From positions 4,960,001-5,024,000 of the forward strand of contig NZ_CP117449.1 of assembly GCF_030687835.1 (NCBI RefSeq): DNA of 64,000 bases. Reading direction: 5' to 3'. This document shows, piece by piece, positions 57,985 through 64,000 of the stretch. Below the pieces are notes generated by a model that searched no databases, was not told where the DNA came from, and saw only the letters and a list, made by a program, of their open reading frames with translations. Origin of the DNA: Pseudomonas hefeiensis. Its GTDB lineage: Bacteria; Pseudomonadota; Gammaproteobacteria; Pseudomonadales; Pseudomonadaceae. Position 1 is the first letter of the stretch, and each line of letters starts with the position of its first letter. The position numbers were made by a program, and so were the translations under genes.

Positions 57985-58457
57985 ACTCCATGATTACTCG
58001 CGCCATTCAATGGCTGGATAAAATCCCTCACAGCCTGATCGCCTTCGTGGGACGATTTTCCATCGCTGCGGTGTTCTGGAAATCCGGCCAGACCAAAATC
58101 GAGGGATTGGCTATCGATCTGGTCGACGGCACTTTTCAGCTCGGCCTACCACGGCTGGCGGACTCAACCATTCCCCTGTTCAAAAGCGAATACGCCTTGC
58201 CGCTGCTGTCGCCAGCGCTGGCGGCACATCTGGCAGCCGTGGCCGAGCATGTGTTCCCGGTCCTGATCCTGTTTGGCCTGGCGACACGTTTCTCGGCCCT
58301 GGCCCTGCTGGGCATGACCATAACCATTCAACTGTTCGTCTACCCCGCTGCCTATCCGACCCATGGCACCTGGGCGGCGGTATTGCTTTATCTGATGGCG
58401 CGCGGGCCGGGCAAACTGTCAATCGACCACCTGATTGCCAGGCGCTACGCCCATTGA
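57981..58457 (+). CDS. DoxX-family membrane protein of the bufferin-type operon
   Basis: 158 residues with about four membrane helices (IAFVGRFSIAAVFWKSGQTKIE, VFPVLILFGLATRFSALALLGMTITIQLF), DoxX pattern including the Lys-Ser-Gly of WKSG. DoxX proteins travel with DUF692 and DUF2282 genes in metal-induced (gig-type) operons; role unknown, perhaps redox. ATGA overlap with the preceding gene. A REPIN follows. Confidence 0.82.
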   Translation: MNSMITRAIQWLDKIPHSLIAFVGRFSIAAVFWKSGQTKIEGLAIDLVDGTFQLGLPRLADSTIPLFKSEYALPLLSPALAAHLAAVAEHVFPVLILFGLATRFSALALLGMTITIQLFVYPAAYPTHGTWAAVLLYLMARGPGKLSIDHLIARRYAH

Positions 58458-58473
58458 TTACGACCAGGACTCC

Positions 58474-58563
58474 TGTGGGAGCGGGCTTGCTCGCGAAGGC
58501 GGTGGGTCAGCTTGCATAAATACTGGATGTACTACTGCCTTCGCGAGCAAGCCCGCTCCCACA
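58474..58563. repeat. REPIN
   Basis: TGTGGGAGCGGGCTTGCTCG and its complement, between the convergent DoxX and LysR genes. Confidence 0.9.
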
Positions 58564-58600
58564 TAGACTTGTCCAACAGTCGGATTACAGCCCCAGGCTA

Positions 58601-59515
58601 CTATCGCTGAAGCCGATCCAGCGCCTCGCCACTGCGCTTGAACCAGTCGATCAAATAGTCCGCCAGCACCTGGGTGCGCTTGGGCAAACCACCCTGGTAC
58701 GGGTGCACGAGGTACATCGGCATGCGCCGGGTCTGAAAATCCCTTAGCAACCAGCGCAATCGTCCGTCAGCCAATTCTTCATGCAACAGATAGGACGGTA
58801 AACGGGCGACCCCAGCGCCGGCCAGGGCGGCTTTTTTCAGCAAGCTGTAGTGGTTGCTGGCGAACGGCCCCGATACCCGTACCCGCAACAATTCGTGTTG
58901 CTGGTGATAGAGCCATTCCTCCCGACCGCTGTAATGACTGTTGAGCAGGCAACGGTGTTCCGCCAGACCCTGGGGGGTGAGGGGTTCACCGTAGTGTTCG
59001 AGGTAAGCCGGGCTGGCGCAGGTCAGCGCATGCCAGGCGAGCAACGGACGCGCCACCAGGCGCTCATCGAGGGCGGCGTCGGAACGGATCGCCAGGTCGA
59101 AGCCATCGCGGGTCAGATCCCGGTAGCCGTTGTTGAGCTCCAGTTCGATCTGCACGTCGGGGTAGCGCTGGGCGAACTCCGTCAGCAACCCCTCAAAGAA
59201 AGTTTCGCCCAACGACACCGGAACCGTCATACGCACCGGCCCGGAAATTTCATCCTTCAGGCGAGCCAGCGCCTGACGCGCCCTTTGCACCTGCACCAAC
59301 AATGCCTGGGCCTGGGGCAATAACGCAGCCCCCGCTGCCGTGAGACTCAAGCGCCGCGTGGTGCGCTGTAGCAACACCACTGAAAACCGACTCTCCAGCA
59401 GGCTGATGCGCTTGGACAACTGGCCCTTGCTGCAGCCCAATTGCTGGGCCGCCAGGGTGAAACTACCCGCCTCTATCAACACGGCGAACGCTGCCAGATC
59501 GTCCATTTCGCTCAT
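58601..59515 (-). CDS. LysR-family transcriptional regulator
   Basis: 304 residues: N-terminal winged helix (about 1-62; AFAVLIEAGSFTLAAQQLGCSKGQLSKRISLLE) and a periplasmic-binding-like effector domain. The CrgA/PP2-like group is suggested by the LysR effector start GPVRMTVPVSLGETFFEGLL. Effector unknown. I start at ATG 59515 (MSEMDDLAAF). It is divergent from the SDR gene, which it may control. Confidence 0.88.
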   Translation of the reverse strand: MSEMDDLAAFAVLIEAGSFTLAAQQLGCSKGQLSKRISLLESRFSVVLLQRTTRRLSLTAAGAALLPQAQALLVQVQRARQALARLKDEISGPVRMTVPVSLGETFFEGLLTEFAQRYPDVQIELELNNGYRDLTRDGFDLAIRSDAALDERLVARPLLAWHALTCASPAYLEHYGEPLTPQGLAEHRCLLNSHYSGREEWLYHQQHELLRVRVSGPFASNHYSLLKKAALAGAGVARLPSYLLHEELADGRLRWLLRDFQTRRMPMYLVHPYQGGLPKRTQVLADYLIDWFKRSGEALDRLQR

Positions 59516-59619
59516 CGGATTGTTTCCAATTGAAAACCAAAGGTTGCCTATTACCACGATTATCAACAGAAAAAACCTCTCTAGACTGCAATCTCATCCA
59601 GCCCATTGAGGAACAGCTA

Positions 59620-60219
59620 ATGAAAATCCTGTTGATCGGCGCCAGCGGCACCATCGGTTCGGCCATTGATAACGAACTGTCGCCGCGTCACGACATTGTC
59701 CGTATCGGCCGTCACAGCGGCGACCTGCACGTGGATATCAGCGACAGCACTTCGATCCGTGCCCTGTTCGAAAAGACCGGCCGCTTCGATGCGCTGGTCT
59801 GTGCAGCGGGAAACGTCACGTTCGCGCCCTTGGACGAGATGACGCAGGACAGCTTCGCCCTGGGCTTGAAAGACAAGTTGATGGGCCAGGTCAACCTGTT
59901 GCTGATCGGCCGCGAATTCGCCAACGACGGGGCGTCCTTCACCTTCACCACTGGTGTGCTCAGCCACGACCCGATCAGGAGCGGCGCGTCGGCAGCGCTG
60001 GTCAACGGCGCCCTGGACAGTTTCGTGCGTGCCGCGGCAATCGAATTGCCCCGGGGCTTGCGGGTCAACTCGGTGAGTCCGAACGTGCTGCTCGAAGCCA
60101 TGGACAACTATGCCCCGTACTTCCGTGGCTATAAGCCGGTGCCAGCGGCCGATGTCGCATTGGCCTACGCCAAGAGTGTCGAAGGACTGCAGACTGGCCA
60201 GACCTTTCACGTCGGTTGA
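59620..60219 (+). CDS. Short-chain dehydrogenase-like protein without the catalytic Tyr-Lys
   Basis: 199 residues with the SDR nucleotide motif LLIGASGTIGSAI and the NAG-like CAAGNVTFAPL. Where SDRs have the YxxxK of the active site, this protein reads SGASAALVNGAL, with Ser for Tyr and Ala for Lys. The same loss is known in the Lin1944-like SDR group. It may bind NAD(P) without ordinary oxidoreductase chemistry, or have a different role. GAGG precedes ATG 59620. Divergent from the LysR gene. Confidence 0.8.
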   Translation: MKILLIGASGTIGSAIDNELSPRHDIVRIGRHSGDLHVDISDSTSIRALFEKTGRFDALVCAAGNVTFAPLDEMTQDSFALGLKDKLMGQVNLLLIGREFANDGASFTFTTGVLSHDPIRSGASAALVNGALDSFVRAAAIELPRGLRVNSVSPNVLLEAMDNYAPYFRGYKPVPAADVALAYAKSVEGLQTGQTFHVG

Positions 60220-60275
60220 CCCCTTGTGATGCAGGATCAGTCTGCGTAACGTGGCGGCACTTGTCTGGAGACTCA

Positions 60276-60953
60276 ATGATGCGTGCCGCCCGTTCCCTGC
60301 TGTTTGTTGCCGTCCTGCCGCTCTTCGCCGGCTGCCAGTTGCTCGACGCTCCACGCCAGAGCGTCTCCCATGCAGGCCAGATGCGCATGCAGGGCGAACT
60401 TACGGCGGCCGATGGCCAACTGGTGTTCCAGCCGTGCCAGGAACAGCGTCGCTACATCGTCAACGACAGCGGCGGCACCAGCGTACTGCAACAGGCCGCC
60501 AACCTGGCCGATGACCAGGGCAAACTGTTTGCCGATGTGCGAGGCCGTATCGTCACCAGCGCAGCGGCCGGTACCGACAGCCAATTGAACCTGGAACAAC
60601 TGTATCGCCTGGAGCGCTCGGGCAGCGCTTGCGACGACGCCGACTTCAAGCGGCTGCTCCTGCGCGCCACCGGCCATGGCCCCGAGTGGAATCTGGAGGC
60701 CAGCGGCAAGGGCCTGGTGCTCGAACGGGAAGGCCAGCCGCCGCTGGCGGTGCCTTTCATTGAAGAACAACTGGGCGATGGCCGCTTCAACCTCGGCACC
60801 GAAGCCAACGGCCAGAAAGTCGAGCTGTGGGTCACTCCCCAGCGCTGCGTCGACAGCGTGACCGGCAGCGTGCAGCACATGAGCGCCGAGCTGCGGGTCA
60901 ACGGTCAGGTCCAGCGCGGCTGCGCTTACTTCGGCGGTGCGCGTAACGACTGA
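60276..60953 (+). CDS. Predicted lipoprotein, COG3650-like
   Basis: 225 residues: signal peptide with lipobox LFAGC (modified Cys20), so it is probably anchored in the outer membrane. The C-terminal half (GPEWNLEASGKGLVLEREG... CVDSVTG...GCAYFG) resembles the COG3650/META-like domains that follow a similar HGPEW motif; three Cys remain after cleavage. Function unknown. GGAG precedes ATG 60276; it follows the SDR gene by 56 bp and may be co-transcribed. Confidence 0.7.
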   Translation: MMRAARSLLFVAVLPLFAGCQLLDAPRQSVSHAGQMRMQGELTAADGQLVFQPCQEQRRYIVNDSGGTSVLQQAANLADDQGKLFADVRGRIVTSAAAGTDSQLNLEQLYRLERSGSACDDADFKRLLLRATGHGPEWNLEASGKGLVLEREGQPPLAVPFIEEQLGDGRFNLGTEANGQKVELWVTPQRCVDSVTGSVQHMSAELRVNGQVQRGCAYFGGARND

Positions 60954-60970
60954 TTAGAAGGTTTTTGGCT

Positions 60971-60976
60971 TATAAT
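60971..60976 (+). promoter_or_regulatory. Candidate -10 box (TATAAT) before the flavoprotein gene
   Basis: A perfect TATAAT, 52 bp before the flavoprotein ATG, with no good -35 at 17 bp. It overlaps nothing coding (the lipoprotein stops at 60953). Confidence 0.4.
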
Positions 60977-61027
60977 CGCCGCCTCACGCCCTGGCGCAGT
61001 TGTGCGTCCCGCGAACCGGATCCTGTC

Positions 61028-62641
61028 ATGTTACGAATCACCGAACTCAAGCTGCCAATCGACCATCCCGAAGAAGACCTGCGCCCAGCCATCCTGCAAC
61101 GCCTGGGCATCGCCAGCGATGACCTGCTCGACTTCACCCTGTTCAAACGCAGCTACGACGCGCGTAAAAAGTCCTCTGAACTGTGCTTCATCTACACCAT
61201 CGACCTGACGGTGCGCGATGAAGCCAGCTTGCTGCGCAAGTTCGCCGATGACCGTAACGTCAACCAGGCACCGGATGTCAGCTACAAAGTGGTCGGCCAG
61301 GCGCCCGCCGACCTGAGCGAGCGGCCGATCGTGGTCGGCTTCGGCCCGTGCGGGATCTTCGCCGCCATGTTGCTGGCGCAAATGGGCTTCAAGCCGATCA
61401 TCCTCGAGCGCGGCCCCGAAGTGCGCCAGCGCACCAAGGACACTTGGGGCCTGTGGCGCAAAAGCGTGCTCAACCCCGAATCCAACGTGCAGTTCGGCGA
61501 AGGCGGTGCGGGGACGTTTTCCGATGGCAAGCTCTACAGCCAGATCAAGGATCCCAAGTTCCTGGGTCGCAAAGTGCTGCACGAATTCGTCAAGGCCGGC
61601 GCGCCGGAAGAGATCCTCTACGTCAGCAAGCCGCACATCGGTACGTTCCGTCTGACAGGCGTCGTGGAAAACATGCGTGAGCAGATTCGCGCCCTGGGCG
61701 GTGAAGTACGCTTCCAGCAGCGGGTCACGGATGTGTTGATCGAGGACGGCCAGCTGGTCGGTGTTGAGCTGGCCAGTGGCGAACGTATTCATTCAAAACA
61801 TGTGATTCTGGCCCTGGGCCATAGCGCCCGGGACACCTTCCGCATGCTCCACAGCCGCGGCGTGTACATGGAAGCCAAGCCGTTCTCGGTGGGTTTCCGT
61901 ATCGAACACCCGCAATCGCTGATCGACAGCGCGCGCCTGGGCAAATATGCCGGTCACCCGAAGCTTGGCGCCGCCGATTACAAACTGGTGCACCACGCCC
62001 GCAATGGTCGCTCGGTGTACAGCTTCTGCATGTGCCCGGGCGGCACCGTGGTGGCGGCCACCTCCGAGCCGAACCGCGTCGTGACCAACGGCATGAGCCA
62101 GTATTCACGCAACGAGCGCAACGCCAACTCCGGTATCGTGGTGGGCATTACCCCGGAAGTCGATTACCCCGGAGGCCCGCTGGCGGGCATCGAATTGCAG
62201 GAGCGTCTGGAATCCCACGCTTTCGTGCTCGGTGGCAGCAACTACGAGGCCCCGGCGCAACTGGTGGGCGATTTCATCGCCGGCAAACCGTCCACAGCGC
62301 TGGGCAGCGTCGAACCGTCCTACAAACCGGGGGTGTCTTTGGGCGACCTGGCCCTGGCCCTGCCCGACTTCGCCATCGAAGCCATCCGCGAAGCCCTGCC
62401 GGCGTTCGAAAAGCAGATTCGCGGCTACTCGCTGCACGACGCCGTGCTGACCGGCATTGAAACCCGTACCTCGTCGCCGCTGCGCATCACCCGCGACGAA
62501 ACGTTGCAAAGCCTGAACGTCAAGGGCTTGTTCCCGGCTGGCGAAGGCGCCGGCTACGCGGGCGGGATTCTGTCGGCGGGCGTGGACGGGATCCGGATTG
62601 CCGAGGCGGTGGCACGGGATATCCTGGGTCTCAAGGCCTGA
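61028..62641 (+). CDS. FAD-dependent oxidoreductase, COG2509-like
   Basis: 537 residues. FAD motif VVGFGPCGIFAAMLLAQMG after an N-terminal 100-residue extension; GEGGAGTFSDGKLYSQI near 160, and FPAGEGAGYAGGILSAGVDG near the C-terminus complete the COG2509 pattern. The substrate is not known; relatives are annotated only as NAD(P)/FAD-dependent. ATG 61028 is preceded by a TATAAT element but a weak ribosome site. Confidence 0.8.
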   Translation: MLRITELKLPIDHPEEDLRPAILQRLGIASDDLLDFTLFKRSYDARKKSSELCFIYTIDLTVRDEASLLRKFADDRNVNQAPDVSYKVVGQAPADLSERPIVVGFGPCGIFAAMLLAQMGFKPIILERGPEVRQRTKDTWGLWRKSVLNPESNVQFGEGGAGTFSDGKLYSQIKDPKFLGRKVLHEFVKAGAPEEILYVSKPHIGTFRLTGVVENMREQIRALGGEVRFQQRVTDVLIEDGQLVGVELASGERIHSKHVILALGHSARDTFRMLHSRGVYMEAKPFSVGFRIEHPQSLIDSARLGKYAGHPKLGAADYKLVHHARNGRSVYSFCMCPGGTVVAATSEPNRVVTNGMSQYSRNERNANSGIVVGITPEVDYPGGPLAGIELQERLESHAFVLGGSNYEAPAQLVGDFIAGKPSTALGSVEPSYKPGVSLGDLALALPDFAIEAIREALPAFEKQIRGYSLHDAVLTGIETRTSSPLRITRDETLQSLNVKGLFPAGEGAGYAGGILSAGVDGIRIAEAVARDILGLKA

Positions 62642-62654
62642 CACATTATCCCAA

Positions 62655-62678
62655 TGTGGGAGCAAGCTTGCTCCCACA
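62655..62678. repeat. Single REP hairpin, perfect 24-bp palindrome
   Basis: TGTGGGAGCAAG-CTTGCTCCCACA: two arms joined without a loop, lacking the CGCGA tails. It lies between convergent genes and can act as terminator for both. Confidence 0.85.
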
Positions 62679-62702
62679 AAGGAACTCAGTGTTTTCAAGT
62701 AT

Positions 62703-63797
62703 TCAGATATTGGCCCGGAGCACACTTTCCGGCAGCGCTTCACCTCGCTCGACACTCGCCGCCACGGCGTCCATCAATCCACTCAACTCATAGCCCTGGG
62801 CCTTGAGCCACGCCGGATCGTAATAGGTCGTGGCATAGCGCTCTCCGCCGTCACACAAGATTGCCACGATCGAGCCCGTCTCCCCTGCTTCCACCATTTG
62901 CCTGGCGGCGATTAGTGCACCGATCAGGTTGGTGCCGCTGGATCCGCCGACCCGTCGGCCCAATTGCTGGGCCAGGTAGTGCATGGCTGCCAGCGACAAG
63001 GCATCCGGCACTTTGACCATCGCATCGATCACCTTGGGCAAAAACGACGCCTCGACCCTTGGCCGGCCGATACCTTCGATCCGCGAACCGCAATCCAGGC
63101 GCAGGCTTGCATCGCCGCTGCGGTAGTAGTCGAAGAACACCGAACGCTCGGCGTCGGCACACAGCACACGGGTACAGTGCTGGCGGTAGCGTACGTAACG
63201 CCCCAGGGTCGCGGTGGTGCCGCCCGTGCCAGGGCTGGAAATCAGCCAGCTCGGCTCCGGATGCCGCTCGAAACGCATCTGCTGGAAGATCGATTCGGCA
63301 ATGTTGTTATTGGCGCGCCAGTCCGTGGCGCGCTCGGCGTAGGTGAACTGGTCGATGAAGTGGCCGTCATGCTCACGGGCCAAGCGCTCGGACTCGGCGT
63401 ATATCTGTGTAGGATCGTCCACCAGATGACTCTGGCCACCATAGAAGGCGATCTGTGCGATTTTTTCCCTGGAAGTGGTCGCCGGCATCACCGCAATAAA
63501 GGACAAGCCCAGCAACCTCGCGAAGTAAGCCTCGGAAATGGCCGTCGATCCGCTTGAAGCCTCGATCACCGGGGCACCAGGCTTGAGCCAGCCATTACAC
63601 AACGCGTAGAGAAACAGCGAGCGGGCGAGTCGATGCTTGAGGCTGCCGGTGGGGTGGCTGGACTCATCCTTGAAGTACAACTCGATACCCGGCAGCCCTG
63701 GCAGCGCCAATGGAATCAGATGGGTGTCGGCGCTGCGCTGGAAGTCAGCCTCAATGATACGGATCGCTTCACGCGCCCACTGGCGGTGGTCATTCAT
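62703..63797 (-). CDS. PLP-dependent cysteine synthase-family enzyme, Cds1-like (probable L-cysteine desulfhydrase)
   Basis: 364 residues, fold-type II. The Schiff-base Lys is in [15 protein letters not shown], with [19 protein letters not shown] as the substrate-carboxylate loop and [17 protein letters not shown] as the phosphate-binding Gly loop. [16 protein letters not shown] near the C-terminus matches the Mycobacterium Cds1 group, which degrades cysteine to pyruvate, ammonia and sulfide. Cysteine synthase or cystathionine beta-synthase are alternatives; no CBS regulatory domain is present. Confidence 0.78.
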   Translation of the reverse strand: MNDHRQWAREAIRIIEADFQRSADTHLIPLALPGLPGIELYFKDESSHPTGSLKHRLARSLFLYALCNGWLKPGAPVIEASSGSTAISEAYFARLLGLSFIAVMPATTSREKIAQIAFYGGQSHLVDDPTQIYAESERLAREHDGHFIDQFTYAERATDWRANNNIAESIFQQMRFERHPEPSWLISSPGTGGTTATLGRYVRYRQHCTRVLCADAERSVFFDYYRSGDASLRLDCGSRIEGIGRPRVEASFLPKVIDAMVKVPDALSLAAMHYLAQQLGRRVGGSSGTNLIGALIAARQMVEAGETGSIVAILCDGGERYATTYYDPAWLKAQGYELSGLMDAVAASVERGEALPESVLRANI

Positions 63798-64000
63798 GGT
63801 GTCTTCTCACTGGATCAATGCGACGCGGGGGTAACCTGACATTCAGGCAGGCACGACTTGTCTCGGAAAAACCAGTCGCAAGCTTAGGAAAAAACCGACA
63901 TCACGCACAGGTACAGCTAAGGTCCAATATGGCCTGTCACTGCCTGACCACGGGCTGCACGCGTTGTAACGACATATAACAAAAAAGAATATAACTTTTG
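63798..64000. other. Right-edge non-coding region
   Basis: 203 bp of AT-rich DNA upstream of the PLP-enzyme gene; I see no ribosome site or gene start on either strand, and no repeat. Confidence 0.5.

Overview
The window is chromosomal DNA of a Pseudomonas of the fluorescens group. The GC-rich, strongly biased codon use, the Entner-Doudoroff/glucose-uptake locus (zwf-pgl-eda/hexR, oprB-gtsABCD, gltRS, glk-edd/gap1), the arcDABC and bra clusters, the hxu-type heme system and the dense REP/REPIN repeats (arms of the form GTGGGAGC..GCTTGCTCGCGA) all fit that group. I see no rRNA, tRNA, CRISPR, prophage or IS element. About 60 protein genes are called, two of them doubtful in start or function.

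Layout. 1-1.8 kb: start of fadD2, a lysophospholipase-like hydrolase and the R-specific enoyl-CoA hydratase phaJ. 1.9-5 kb: an AaeXAB-like efflux operon. 5.1-7.2 kb: a DUF2383 protein, a DUF3820 protein and a class V aminotransferase. 7.4-26.6 kb: one continuous hexose block. Glucose or mannose enters through OprB and the Gts ABC importer, is sensed by GltS/GltR, phosphorylated by Glk and broken down by Zwf, Pgl, Edd and Eda to glyceraldehyde-3-phosphate, which Gap1 oxidises. HexR is encoded beside zwf, and TTGT-N7-ACAA operators are visible at zwf (one mismatch) and twice between edd and gap1. 27-32 kb: Fur-controlled sigma factor, anti-sigma factor, heme receptor and heme oxygenase. 32.3-34.1 kb: a DUF454 protein and a CoA-transferase whose domains appear circularly permuted. 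34.3-41.5 kb: two divergent arcD paralogues, then arcA, arcB, arcC and a DUF5064 gene (arginine deiminase pathway). 41.9-47.3 kb: pobR/pobA and two MFS transporters. 47.6-49.8 kb: an isolated 740-residue tubulin/FtsZ-superfamily protein. 50.1-55.8 kb: a DUF2288 gene and the branched-chain amino acid importer braCDEFG. 56.0-58.5 kb: a four-gene bufferin-type (DUF2282, DUF692/MNIO, DUF2063, DoxX) RiPP operon, probably for copper handling. 58.6-63.8 kb: a LysR regulator with a catalytically atypical SDR, a lipoprotein, a flavoprotein and a Cds1-like PLP enzyme.

The two most interesting items are the bufferin-type operon and the lone tubulin-like GTPase. Next come a 317-bp higher-order repeat apparently built by multiplying a 14-bp REP-arm unit behind gap1, the recurring AANAANAA (Hfq/Crc-type) motifs at the translation starts of the hexose genes, the permuted CoA-transferase, the doubled ArcD, and an SDR without its catalytic Tyr and Lys. 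Everything here is read by eye from sequence and translated proteins; no database search was run.
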